Shown here: piece after piece, positions 36,755 through 48,250 of the stretch | How positions within the stretch are numbered: position 1 is the first letter of the stretch | Layout of the letters: the number at the start of each line of letters is the position of its first letter | NCBI GenBank assembly: GCA_031213475.1 | Contig: JARUPZ010000021.1 | Location: 2,848,001-2,912,000, forward strand | Origin: Nereocystis luetkeana | Taxonomy: Eukaryota; Sar; Phaeophyceae; Laminariales; Laminariaceae | Direction of reading: 5' to 3' | Length of the DNA: 64,000 nucleotides | Position numbers and translations under genes: made by a program | Notes under the pieces: generated by a model | Databases searched by the model: none | Seen by the model: only the letters and a program-made list of their open reading frames with translations | What the model was told of the DNA's origin: nothing

Positions 36755-37198
36755 TACCGTATAACACGAAAGAAAGCACACCCCCCTTAGATAGCACACC
36801 CCCCCACACATAAGCACACCCGGTGACATATTTTTTGCTTCGTTTTTTTACCGTCACTTTATCACCGGGGGTACGTTAGATGACACCCCCTCCACGTATG
36901 TACGCCTGAGAACAGTGTCAAACTCCTTGGTATCATACCGCCTGGTGGATGGATAACATTCACAATTCACCATCAACCCGCACCGGTATAGACACCAGCA
37001 TGGAGGCAACTGCTGCGCCCCCTCACAGTGGGCCGAACGAGTCTGCGGCTTCGACCCCACCTGTAGCTGCTGCTGCCGCGCCTTGGGCGACGATCATGCC
37101 GTTGTTCTCTGGGGCCAGCGCGCTTACCGGTACTGGCACTAACGCTATCACGTCTGTTACGTCCGCCGTGCCCCAAGCCCCGACCACTGTGGTGCTGG

Positions 37199-37850
37199 TA
37201 CCGGTACCGGCGAAACACCTGCAGCTCTTGCAGGAACGCCCTACGCGCCAGCCAAAGGGCCCGAGGCCCCGTCGTCAGCAGCCGAATCGCCAGCCACTGC
37301 GATTGCGACAATCGGCGAGATCATGCTGCCCGGTGAGAGCCACGAGTGGCAGGATAACGACGGGGAAGCCTTCTTCTCAGAACCCCCGAAGAAAAAAGGG
37401 CAAGAGGGCATATGGAAAGCTGGAGTTGAAACCGCCCGACTTCCCAAGCTATCGGCGAGATCATGCTCCCCGGTGAGAGCCACGAGTGGCAGGATAACGA
37501 CGGGGAAGTCTTCTTCTCAGAGCCCCAGAAACAGAAAGGGCAAGAGGGCATATGGAAAGCTGGAGTTGAAACCGTCCGACTTCCCGAGCTCCGGAATATT
37601 GGGAAGTCGGGAGGTTTCAACTCCAGCTTTCCATATGCCCTCTTGCCCTTTTTTCTTCGGGGGATCTGAGAAGAGGGCTTCCCCGTCGGTGTCCTGCCAC
37701 TCGTGGCTCTCACCGGGAAGCATGGTCTCGCCGATTGTCGCAATCGTAATGGCTGGCGATTCGGGTGCTGACGACGGGGCCTCAGGCTCTTTGGCTGGCG
37801 CGTAGGGCGTTCCTGCAAGAGCTGCGGGTGTTTCGCCGGCACCGGTACCA
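37199..37850. repeat. Internal inverted and direct duplication inside the pogo-like element
   Basis: A segment starting near GAAACACCTGCAG (37199-37440) and a 140-base block repeated at about 37310-37445 and 37450-37590 are followed by their reverse complement at about 37600-37850. The centre lies near 37595 (GAGCTCCGGAATATTGG). Confidence 0.75.
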
Positions 37851-38280
37851 TAGATACCTTGTAGAGTTCAAACTGAAGGCGGTCGGTTACGCGCGATGTG
37901 TACTCGAGGGTGGAAGGGGGTCCGACACTGTTGGCTTGACTTACGTCACCAGGGCGCTGGGAATTTTGGATGAGGCAACGCTGGTATCGTGGATCAAGAA
38001 CTGGTCTACGTATAAGAAGGAGCTGGCATCGTGGATCAAGAGCCGGTCTACGTATGAGAAGGAGGTGCAAGCGGCCACAGCGGCGTCCGAGACCAAGGCC
38101 TCTCGTGTACTAGCACACCCCTTGCTAACACCCCCCCTTGTTTTCACGCCCCCTGCATTCTGGCCGGGGTATGTTCACACTCACTCCATAGCAATCATTG
38201 ATGTAACGTTATCACACCCTCTCATTACCATACCCCCTGAATCTGGCCGGGGTCTGCTAACTCTCCCAATCAACCAATAA
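37765..38280 (+). pseudogene. Transposase-like helix-turn-helix fragment
   Basis: Reads YLVEFKLKAVGYAR, then a spacer and LGILDEATLVSWIKNWSTYK, the pattern of the N-terminal HTH (BrkDBD/CENP-B-like) of pogo-type transposases and their derivatives. A 42-base unit is tandemly repeated just after (WIKNWSTYKKEL / WIKSRSTYEKEV). Catalytic domain absent. Confidence 0.5.
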
Positions 38281-39164
38281 CGCCGTGAGCACACCCCCTC
38301 GTTGTCACACCCCCTCGTTACCACACCCCCTCGTTACCACACACCCCAGCTGCGGGACTCTCGTGCATGATGTTTATCACCGGGGACGCGTTAGATAGCA
38401 CACCCCCCCCAACAACAGCGCACCCGTTGCGAAAAGTTTTAAATGTCAAAATAATATCACCGGGGTGTGCTTTTTTCCGTGTTATACGGTACTGGTAGTT
38501 GTCTTGGCCGCCGTCTCGGGACCCCAGAGAGGTTCACAGTATGTACCCGGTAAGGGTATAAGCTACTAGTGCTCCAGTATACGAGTACCGTAGTCCTTGG
38601 CAGTCTTCTTTTTGACAAGCAAGTGCTCTCTCTCTCCTTGCAAACGAGTAATAGGAGCGAGATTCAGGAGAATGGTGTGGGGGGGGGGATATGAGTACGG
38701 TAAGAGGAGAGAAGAGGCTTGGATAAGATGTTTAGCTCACATACGCACATACCTGGAGCGACAAGCGTGCATGTAAGCGTGATATCGAGAGTATCGTACT
38801 GTACCGCGCGCGAGTTGGAAAATGAGCACCGGTACGAGGAGAGGACAGGAGAGGTTCGGGTATTTGGTCCACATACGCACTACAGGAGAGGTTCGTGTGC
38901 TCGAGTATTTGGTCCACGGAGCACGTACTACTGTGAGCGACCAATAACTACGTGCCTTCGTTGTTTGTGGCTTCTTGATATCACCCCAGTGAATATCTAC
39001 ATTGCTGCACCACAGGGCAGGTTTCGTCGATCGACCCGCTTGAACGCTTGAAAGGGGCGTGTGTCGTTGCGAAGTTTCGACCCTATCAAGGATATCATAG
39101 GATAGACGCTATCCTTCGCATTATAATCCATAGTCCCCGTGCATGGTACATACCGGCATACCGG

Positions 39165-39395
39165 GGTCCCATTACTTGAAGTAGACCGTACGTGTCAATT
39201 TCGAGGTCGCTCTGCATGGGGCCCAACATCTGAAGTAGATCGCACTTGTCGCTTTTTAGGTCTATATACCTGGGTCCCAATACCTGAAGTAGACCGCACT
39301 TGCCGCTTTCGAGATCGCTACAACTGGCTCCCAATAACCGACGTAGACCGCACTTGCAGCTTGTTGGACCTGTACACCTCGGTCCCAAAAGGGGT
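39165..39395. repeat. ~62-bp minisatellite, about four units
   Basis: Unit: GGTCCCAATACCTGAAGTAG, ACCGCACTTG, CGCTTTCGAGATCGCTA. The inverse unit is found at 44940-45085. Confidence 0.88.
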
Positions 39396-39984
39396 ACAGG
39401 AATCATAAATCGGCAATCATGCACTCAACAATCCTAACCCATCGCCTAAAGCTGTAGACTATTATTTAATAATAGACTACCAGTACGTACGTACATTATC
39501 ACCACTCATTACGTAGACAGCAGTACCAGGTGCCAGAGGGTACACCAGGTATGTCTGTGGGTTTCTGCTGTGTAGCCCACGCACGTGTGTGCGTATATAC
39601 GTAGACTACGTATGCGAATGATATTATCATACGCATGATATTATCGTACCAGTCAATATCGGTACCGGCACGCGCTACCGGGCGGAACCCTACAGCATAT
39701 ATACATATATACAGGCGCGGCAGATCTGTCCGCGCAGGCACGATACTTATTTTGTGTCCGCATAAAATGATGCTGGTTCAATGAGGTACTTGCCGGTACA
39801 CACGACGTACGACGTAGGGTTTTGGTCAAGAGACTGCGGTAAGGGACTTTTTTCCAGACGGTGAGACTTGTTTCGGCTTCGCCGATCATTCGAGTAACGG
39901 CGGCCACCACCCCGACCCGAATCTCTAAGCTTTAACCATATTTATATATATATATATATATATATACCTGGTATATATATATTA

Positions 39985-40320
39985 TTTTATTTTTTCTCAT
40001 CCCATTCATTATCTTCGCACATCTTCTTCTCTCTCTCCTTCCAACTCGTAACTCAGATCCGGGGTCACAGAGCAGGCTCTTCTCCCCCCTTCCCGCTACG
40101 GTAAGTGCCTTCATTTTTATCGCGAGAAGATTTCAGCATTTTCTTCCCTCGTCGACTCGCATCGAATTGTGCCTACCCACGCTGCAAGGCGCTCTCAACA
40201 ATTGAATCCTTTTTATTTTTGCAAATAAAGTCAAAGTCCGACCCACCTGGGGCTCGAACCCAGGACTCAAACAAGTAGAATTCGAGGTTAACCACTTGAA
40301 CCACCGGGGCGACCGGCTCA
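39985..40320 (-). mobile_element. SINE-1 copy, reverse strand
   Basis: Nearly the same sequence as 23061-23400 on the other strand, including the head and AATGGGATGAG end; the A/T tail runs into a TA microsatellite with TACCTGGTA. Confidence 0.82.
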
Positions 40321-40328
40321 TGTAGCCC

Positions 40329-40640
40329 TAACCAGAGAGGTCAGCTTGGTTGGTGTGCCATTGGGGTCGTTGTGCTTGGAAATGCTCCATTCATAGGTGC
40401 CGTGCTGGCCCACATGAGGTACTTCGCCTGCGCGGGCAGATCTACGCGAGCTCTACAGCAGCCGCTTCAGCTAACGTCGGCCACCACCCCGACGCGGAAC
40501 TCTACCCCTAACAAGAGGCCTGCTTGGTTGGTGTTTCGCGGAGTCTTTGTGCTTGTTAGAAAGACCACACGTGCCGTGCGGGCACACATCAGGAAGTTCT
40601 CCTGCGCAGGCAGATCTACGAGCTCTACAACAGTCGTAGC
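40329..40640. repeat. Direct duplication of ~130 bp
   Basis: GCTTGGTTGGTGTGCC, GGCCCACATGAGGTACTTCG and CAGATCTACGCGAGCTCTAC (40345-40460) recur in order at 40520-40635. Confidence 0.75.
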
Positions 40641-40683
40641 TATTATACGAGCAGTGCAGCACAGGACACCTATTAATATGAAT

Positions 40684-40826
40684 AATAAGAAACAGGAGAG
40701 ATAACCCAGGCTGGATTTCTTATTTGAGAGAGGCTTCTTCCTGCTCTAATTTCAATATATCGAATGTCGGATTTCTTATTTTCCTCTAAATCTCAGCCTG
40801 GCTTTCTTATTGGCCTGTTTCTTATT
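40684..40826. mobile_element. MITE-D copy
   Basis: Ends AATAAGAAACAGG and CCTGTTTCTTATT, with internal GGATTTCTTATT repeats. Related sequence at 12662-12955 and 30051-30215. Confidence 0.7.
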
Positions 40827-40894
40827 TACGTGTCCTGTCCTGTTATTAATATTATTAATAATAGTATTAATAGTTGTCATTGTAGAAGTACCCT

Positions 40895-40965
40895 GTGACT
40901 AGCTGTGACCACGGCTTGCCCAGGAGATCGCCGCAGGCGAGATGACCTGTAAATAAAGCCAAAGC
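40895..40965 (+). mobile_element. SINE body fragment
   Basis: GTGACCACGGCTTGCCCAGG followed by ATGACCTGTAAATAAAGCC; similar to the 28183-type body. Confidence 0.4.
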
Positions 40966-41764
40966 CATGATCAAAACTAGAGAAACCAAAAGTGATCACC
41001 CAGATAGCCCAGTACTTTCACCTCAACATCGACTTCCTCCTCTCTGGCGAGCATGCTGCAACAACGGCTCTTGGAAGACCAAAGGTAGCCTTTTAGATCC
41101 TTCTGGCAAACAGTAGCCTTGCCGGGGTGGGGCGGGTGCCTGGAGTTGTGCGCAAAACACTTCGACCCAGACGCAATTTCCAAGTGTCAACCTCTTCCAG
41201 CACAGCGCAGAGATAGCTTGCCCGCCCTGGTTTAGCAAAAAGAGCAAAAACCAGAAGCAGCCACACAGGAGGTCAGGAGACGATTCATTGTCACGAGTCA
41301 CGAAACAACCCAGAATCCAAAAATCGTAGTCATAGATGCATCATACTGGTTTATGGCAGTCGCAAACGTTGGCATAAACACAGGCGAGTGTCGCGGGAAG
41401 CACACTCATTGCCGGCAACGTTCTCTGAGATATTGCAAGTCATTGTATTCTTCATCTGCAAAGCTTAACCAAATCTCTCACCTCTGTATACCTTGAGTCT
41501 GCAGAGGGTAAAGCGTAAAGCAACTTGGTCACTGAAGCGAGAATGGCGAATGGCGAAGCGTAGGTGTTCCACAAATATGCGTTTGCGTGTTGATAGCGGG
41601 GTGACTAGTACAAGGTGGGTGTCATTTTTGCTGCGATCGAGCCAAGGCCAGGCTGCATGGAACGCAAACCAGCGAATGGCACGAGGACGAACAGGCTCAA
41701 AGGCTGAGTAAATATCGTTGCATTTCCCGGTGTCCATCACGATCGATCGTGAGGAAGGTATCTT

Positions 41765-41932
41765 CTGCACACGCCAAGCACCTGGCAGAACAAGTACAGG
41801 ACGAGAAGGAGCTCTTTGCTGCTTTGTCGCCTCGTTTGCTATTCGGGCTTCTGTACATCAAGTGCGACGTTACCCACATGCCCCAAGGGACCCTCGGCTC
41901 TGACGGCAGAGGAGCGCAACCGTCTCGAGCAG
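41765..41932 (+). CDS. Unrecognised exon-like open stretch
   Basis: Between 41765 and 41880 one frame reads HLAEQVQDEKELFAALS and LLFGLLYIKCD; near 41881-41932 another reads GPSALTAEERNRLEQ followed by a good donor CAG|GTGAGG. Composition is coding-like, but the two pieces are in different frames and no family is recognised. Confidence 0.25.
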
Positions 41933-42319
41933 GTGAGGGTATCCCTTGTTCCCCCCGGGGAATTGCGGAGAGAAATAGGTGTTTCCAGTCGACATCTCCT
42001 TCCTTCTTCTGTGTTGCAATTCTTCGTATATAGTGTTGTCTGTCTTTGCTGTGTGCAACAAACACACACGCAGCAGCAGCAGCAGCAGTAGCAGTGTAGC
42101 GGTGTTTCACATGCAGTGTTTTCAATTTTTTTGTCGTTGATGACTTGCTGCCTGCTGCCTTTGATACCTTATTTACTTTTAGATCTACTGATCGAGTGTG
42201 AGTACTTCTACGTCATACGAAGTACCCTGGCAGTACCTTCCCATCGTACGAGTAGGTGTTCTTACGAGTAGGTGTTCGCTCCGCTACTTTAGTGTGCGTG
42301 ATACGAGTACGAGCGACGA

Positions 42320-42765
42320 ATTGTTGATTTGCAGCAGCAGCAGCAGCAGCAGCAACAGCGGCAGGAGCGGCAGCAGCAGCAGTGTTATTTTCGGCCCAGA
42401 GTTTTCGAACTTTTTTCAGGACCAGGCAGAGCAAGGCTGGCCCACAGCAATACGTAGGCTGCAGGAGGGCGTGCATATAGGCAACGTCTTGTCTCCTCAT
42501 GTAGCTGGACTTGTACTCGTACAAATTGCATGCTGCGACGGATTACGTATTATGAAAAACAAACACGACAACAGCCGCCGACACGCATTGTTGATCTGCC
42601 TCACGTTTATGCCAGACACCAGAGGGTACATAGCAGCAGCAGCAGCAGCGGCCGTGTTCGTCTCGGCCCAGAGGTTCCGAATGTTTTATCAGCACAGGCA
42701 GAGTAGGCTGCAGACGGGCGTGCACATGGCAACGTCTTGTCTGCTTACCTCATTGCCAGGACCGA
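42320..42765. repeat. Tandem duplication carrying CAG/GCA runs
   Basis: Each unit: GCAGCAGCAG run, TTCGGCCCAGAG, AGGCAGAGCAAGGCTG, CTGCAGGAGGGCGTGCATAT, GCAACGTCTTGTCT. Unit 1 about 42331-42505, unit 2 about 42632-42755. Confidence 0.8.
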
Positions 42766-43758
42766 AGTGTTTTCGATTCTGTACGACAGCAAACAACAGT
42801 AGTAGTGCACGTAGTCGCCAACCTCGGCTGTCATTTTTGTTTCGTACCTGGTACTCGTATTGTTTGCTGCAAGTACGAACAATTCCCGTCACGATTTCTT
42901 AAGTGTGTACCAGGTAGACGATTCCAATGGGCGAATCCCCCCCCTCCCTGTGTTTTGACAGACGAAGCGATCTACCTGGTACCTGGTACACATTGTTAAG
43001 CTATGTTTTTCTTCATAAACGTACATAGCAATGTCCTCGTGGTATTCCTTGTTGAAGGTCGTCTCTTGCTCGTTGGGCCATGCGTGCATGAATGCAACCA
43101 CGGAGATATCGCATCGTTTATGAGCAAACATCCCATCTACAATCTACACAGAGTAGCAGTGATGATACCGGTATGTATTATCTGTCTATTGATATCATGA
43201 CGTTTGATTATCTGCGTTGTGATATATCGTCTTGTGATATGCGGGCGCCTCTGTAGCCTGCCTCCTACGACCTGCCTACCTGCCTGCCTGCCTGCCTGCC
43301 TGCTGCTGGTATGGGCTAGCCGGAAGCATCTGACTGCTGTATGTAAGCCTTAATATGTACCAGGGTACCAGGTACCAGGTATATATGTCGAGCGCCATAA
43401 GTCACTGCTGTGCTTAAACCAATCCGAGCACGTCAAGGGACGAGATCAAGCAGCCGACTGATAACACCACAATGTTAGTAGAATACCACAGGCTACTTGT
43501 ACCATAGACTGCCCGACAACGACCCAACTGACGGTACGAAGGGAAGATGCGTCCTTGTCTGTTCTTCGCGTGGGGATTTCTCCCACGACGTTCCTGTCGT
43601 GGAGCGTCTCCCCCGCTTCGTGTCACTCAAGTAAAGAGGTGACAAACCGCGTGGCCATGGCTCCAGCTGCATTTGAAACCCATGTCGACTGCTGCATCGG
43701 GTCCTGTCTGTGTACTTCCTTGTTTTTCTGGCTGTTCTGGATGTTATTACTAATAGTA

Positions 43759-43880
43759 TTACGGGGGACCATAGTTAATACCGGAGTAGTACCAAATATT
43801 GTTAGTAAAAATTGGTAAATATATACCTGGTAGGTTTTTACGTACACCATAGGTTCCATTAACTATGGTCCCCCGTAATA
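43759..43880. mobile_element. MITE-A copy 8 with two micro-insertions
   Basis: Longer than the others because of about 8 net extra bases near 43780 (CCGGAGTAGTA) and 7 extra bases (CCTGGTA) near 43828, the latter creating TACCTGGTA. Confidence 0.88.
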
Positions 43881-44939
43881 GTTTGGTTGGTCTAGTTTTT
43901 TGTTTTGCCGCCCACATTCTTTTGTTTTGCTTTTTTTTTTCGCTTTTCCGGAATATCTCTTCTTTCCTCCCTCCTTGCGTCTCCATCTTGGCTCGTGCTC
44001 GTAGTTTTTTTTTCCCCCTCTTTTCCGACCTTTGTACCCTTTCATGTTACTTTCTTGCTCATTTTTGTTTTATTTTGTTTCAGTTTTGTCTGTTTTGTTT
44101 TGTTTTGTTTTGTTTTTTTATTCGTGTTCTGGGTCATTATTCTCTCTTAATGTGCAATGCGCTTAGGTTGGTGGCGCGGCATTGGCGCAGCGTGTACGTT
44201 GTGCTTGACGTGCCCAGCAGGACGAAGGCCTGGCACTGCGTTGCCTAATCGGCATGCGAATTCTGCATTGCGGTGCACTATCTCTGCGTCGTAGTTTATG
44301 ATCACAGAGCTTGTCTCTGATGGGTAAATAATCAGCACGGAGATTGGGTGTCCTGGATCGACGAATCGAAGAACGGTTTCGATATGAACAAACGCACACA
44401 CACATCACAATTCAATGACAGACGACTGACTGTAATGTCACAACTGGCACCTCTGGTACGTACAGACAACAGATTTACAAATAGCAAACTGCGAATTGCA
44501 TTGTTTCAAAATGCCATTCATCATCGTACCGTATCACAATCTTAATCTCTATGGCAAGCTGTGGCACCTACCTGGTACAGCAGTAGTACTATGTACCAGG
44601 TACCTTAGATAATGGCCTAATCCTTGGTAATGAACCTTTTTGCTTCTTCGTGTTTATCCAGATTACTGCTGAACTGACTGTAGATCTTGAACACGAGATA
44701 GCAGGATGACAGAGTCAACACTTCCCCTCCATATGATCAAAACACCGGGACAGCGTGTATGTAGGCGCTGTTCACATTACTATGAATACTGGTGTACCAG
44801 GTAGACACGATAATGTCGCTGTTAATTTTCCGTCGTGACGTATTTTCTGCACCCGGTATACCACCTCCTACTTTATTCTGCCCACCCTCGTCGTTCTAGT
44901 CTAAGGGGTTCTACCGTAAACCCGCTACTTTGAAGTTCT

Positions 44940-45085
44940 GACCCTTGTAGGACCCACAGGTTTAGGGACCTAGAAAGCGACGAGTGCGGTCTACTCTAGG
45001 AATTGGAACCCAGGTATAGCGACTTAAGAAACGACACGTGCGGTCTGCTTCAGGAATTGGGACCCACGTATATGGCGGTCTAGCT
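44940..45085. repeat. Same 62-bp unit, inverted, about two units
   Basis: AAGCGACGAGTGCGGTCTAC and TTCAGGAATTGGGACCCACG are complements of the 39165-39395 unit. Confidence 0.82.
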
Positions 45086-45111
45086 TTTTTTTTAGTGTAT
45101 AATAATACCTG

Positions 45112-45197
45112 ACACCACTCTGGCCGGTAATATTGTACCCAGTTGGAATATGATATGAATATCAAACGGAGATTATATTATCGGCCAGATTGGTGTT
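45112..45197. mobile_element. MITE-C copy, diverged
   Basis: ACACCACTCTGGCCGGTAAT and ATTATCGGCCAGATTGGTGT form the terminal inverted repeat; the AT-rich centre is copy-specific. Confidence 0.65.
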
Positions 45198-45364
45198 GCA
45201 GGAAGAGCATGCAGCTGTCAAAATTATCACCATGCTGCAATGTGTCCAGCGCCTTCTTCCGTTGCGCTTCGGTCGCACGCCCTATCTCGTTCCCCAGCAG
45301 CCCGGGCTGCTTCGTGAGACCGAAACAATCGTTATCAGCTCATGATAGTTTTGTTGGATATCAA

Positions 45365-45805
45365 ACAAGAAATAATTTTGATGCGATACCGATACGCAGA
45401 AGACGGAATCGAAACGACACCGATACACAAAAAATGTAATCGACACGATACCGATTTACTAAAAAATCTAGTCGATACGATACCGATAAACAACATAAAC
45501 TAATCGATACGACACCGATATTTACCAAAAAACGAATCGATACGATACCGATATGGAAATAAATAATCGTCACGATACCGATATACAAAAAAAACGAATC
45601 GATACGATACCGATAAACAAGAAAAACTACCAGGTAGTCGATATGATACCGATAAACAACAGAAATTTCTCGATACGACACCGACAAACAACAAAAACTA
45701 ATCGATACCCTACCCATATGCACAAAATCGAATCGATACGATACCGATATACAACAAAAGCTATTCGATACGATACCGATACAACAAAAATAACCAATCG
45801 ATGCG
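45365..45805. repeat. Degenerate ATCGATACGATACCGATA minisatellite
   Basis: About eleven units of 35-45 bp: AATCGATACGATACCGATA plus A-rich spacer. The unit near 45628 carries CCAGGTA extra. A shorter related tract lies at 30745-30860. Confidence 0.9.
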
Positions 45806-45989
45806 ATTTGGATACCTGATATCTGGTACCTGGTACGAGCACGTCGGAGTTTTCAGTGTCAGCATGAAAAACACGAGGATACCATGGGATGGAGGGCAAA
45901 ACACGTCCGATACGTACGATATCTCCAAACTTCGACACTTGGATATGTCAAACATTCGATGCGATGTCCAACACTAATCGTCATGTACT

Positions 45990-46118
45990 TTCGACTTTGG
46001 GCACGTGTTTCGCTTCTGACGTCCCAAAGCCGAAACGTTCGAGGTGCTACACATCGACTTTGGGCACGTGTTTCGCTTCTGACGTCCCAAAGCCGAAACG
46101 TTCGAGGTGCTAGACATC
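45990..46118. repeat. ~62-bp tandem duplication
   Basis: CGACTTTGGGCACGTGTTTC, GCTTCTGACGTCCCAAAGCC and GAAACGTTCGAGGTGCTA twice in a row. Confidence 0.92.
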
Positions 46119-46648
46119 GCGCTACCTATGTTTTCCGAGTTGCTTCCTTGCTCACAGTTTTCGTATACATACTCGTACCTGGTAAGCCGTACCTGGTACC
46201 TGGTACGATAGCATTTTCGTTCTTTCTGTTTGTCCCTGATTTGCCTTGTTTATTATTCCACACTCCAGAATTATTCTATCTGATTTAGAGCCTGTCTTGT
46301 GCCCAATATGGACATTCGTACCGGTAGGTTGTGGTGATGGCCCGATGGGTTGCCCTCAGAACAACAAACAAACAAAAAACGTTAAAAAACACCAGGTGTA
46401 TCGTGCAGGTGTCGCGTATATCACTACTATGCCTCGGAATATAAACAACTTTCGTACCTGGTACCTGGTATGTCATTATGCAATCCAAACGGAACCTATC
46501 ATTTGGCTCGGAATATAAGCAACTTTCGTAGATTATTATGTAATCCGAACGGAACGTTTAGTCTGGGACAAGAGTGCTAGACTGCAATACGCGGGAGCAA
46601 TCAAACCCTGTTACCTGCTGCACTGCACATAAATCAACACTTACGTCT

Positions 46649-46701
46649 AATTCTAAGGAACCTGCCCCCAACGATGGGATTGCAGTCCTATGGAGGGGTT
46701 G
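46649..46701. mobile_element. MITE-B fragment
   Basis: Only the right half remains (ATTCTAAGGAACCTG ... GATTGCAGTCCTATGG). Confidence 0.5.
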
Positions 46702-46704
46702 GCC

Positions 46705-46985
46705 CTCTTCTTGGGATTTCCGAGGGAAGGGGGGAAGAATGACGACCGAAAAGAGGGCGACTGCGGCGACGGCTGCTTCTCGCGGCGTGGTTTTGGGGGA
46801 TGATGTTGTACAACATGGCGTCCGAGTTCCAATGGTTGAATGCAAGCGGTCGCGCGGCACGGGTGCAACGCAGTCCTCTACCCGCACTGCCGAGCGTTCA
46901 CGCTGCTCCTAGACGGTTCAATGGTTGATAACGCCTAGAGTTATCGCTCGTGGTAAAATCGCTATCATCTCGTGGTCCCAACCGA
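46705..46985 (+). repeat. Family F copy 4
   Basis: ATGGCGTCCGAGTTCCAATG, GCGCGGCACGGGTGCAACGC, CACGCTGCTCCTAGACGGTT, then TTATCGCTCGTGGT and TCTCGTGGTCCCAACC, the uninterrupted right side. Confidence 0.7.
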
Positions 46986-48099
46986 AGGGGTTGAGCGAGG
47001 CCCCACAGGTCGTTTCGAACAGGGCTTGCGTTTTGTGTTCGGTCGTTTTATGTATCATGTTTTCGATTGTTTGAAAAAGCTCCGACTTCGAGGCACACAC
47101 ACACGGCTCCTTTTCTTCTTTTTTTTCACTCCGAGTATGCCCGCCGGGAGAAGGATGCGCTCCCTTTCGTCACGTGGAGGGTCGCAAGTCGTTTCCGTCA
47201 TGATCTAGGTGACGCGTTGGGCGCCATTTTTCAAGGTAGTTTCCATCATGATCTATATATAGGTGACACCTTGACCCCCGTTTTTTTTGCTTCAAAGGAA
47301 ACACAAACCCACTCTATTTTTTGCCTAGAAAAAAACAACAACAAAAATCCATCCTATCGCGTACCTTGCCTTGAAAGCGTTGACTTCCCGCATAGGGGTG
47401 CGATCTCTTTTCAGCCCTCGATTTTTCCAGAACGGGAAGGTTAAGGTTGGCAATACCGATCAACAAAGGAGGCGTTTTCGCAAAAATCTGGTCGAGAGAG
47501 AGAGAGCCTTCCGATACTATACGAGTAATGTTCGACTTTAAGCACCCCCTGTGGCCAAAGTGATCTGTAAATATATCTCACGCACCGCACGTCAGGTACT
47601 TGGGTATCGAGGGCGCCAGGCTCCTAGAACCACCAGAAGGCCAGAATGAATCTTGAAAAAACAAAAACGGAGGGGGGGCTATTTTTCTACGAAGTTAGGA
47701 AAACGCGTGTGTTTTTCACAGCCGTTGTATTCGGTTTTAGTATGACCCCCCGCCCTTGTCTAGGTCTTGGAAATTAGGGTGGTTTGGTTTCGCGACGTGC
47801 TCCGTCTTGGCATTGTAGGGATGCGAGGGTCTATGGTCATACGACTACGTCCATGCATGATATCGAGTATCCCCTCCATCCCCCCCCCCCCACACGTACA
47901 CACACCCCCACCCCACCCCCTGCGGTTACCACCAAGTTGGAACGTAGGGGTGGTGTCTTTTTCTCTGGATCGTTGTGGTGTACTCATGGCCTGCCTGTCC
48001 CCGAAAGCTGGGTGCAGTCGGCCATGAGGGAGTTATGACTCCACTTTTGCGACTGCACTACGAGTATCATTTCGGAAGCAAACTACTGTACTTGTAAAA

Positions 48100-48250
48100 T
48101 ATCCAGACTCGCGTACAGTATAGGTTTTACGGCACCCCACAGCATGGTTCGATTTAGCGAAAGGTAGATCCGCACCGCACCGCACGACATGGCACCACAC
48201 CGCGCCGCACCACCTGTCTACGATTCTGAAAAACTCAATATCCGCGCCTT
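48100..48250. repeat. CCGCACCGCAC degenerate repeat
   Basis: ATCCGCACCGCACCGCAC and GCCGCACCACC words, like the tract at 17555-17930. Confidence 0.7.

Larger units (their letters stand above)
36757..38489 (+). mobile_element. 1.73-kb pogo-like DNA transposon with TA duplication
   Basis: Terminal inverted repeats start CCGTATAACACG and run about 28 bases (followed by AAAGCACACCCC); TA flanks both ends (36755-36756 and 38490-38491). Subterminal blocks near 36865-36895 and 38365-38400 also mirror each other (ATCACCGGGG ... GTTAGAT). The interior holds an inverted duplication around 37595 and a helix-turn-helix coding fragment. TA target plus this HTH type points to the Tc1/mariner-pogo superfamily. 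No DDE catalytic region is seen, so the copy is non-autonomous. It sits inside a family-F repeat. Confidence 0.8.
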
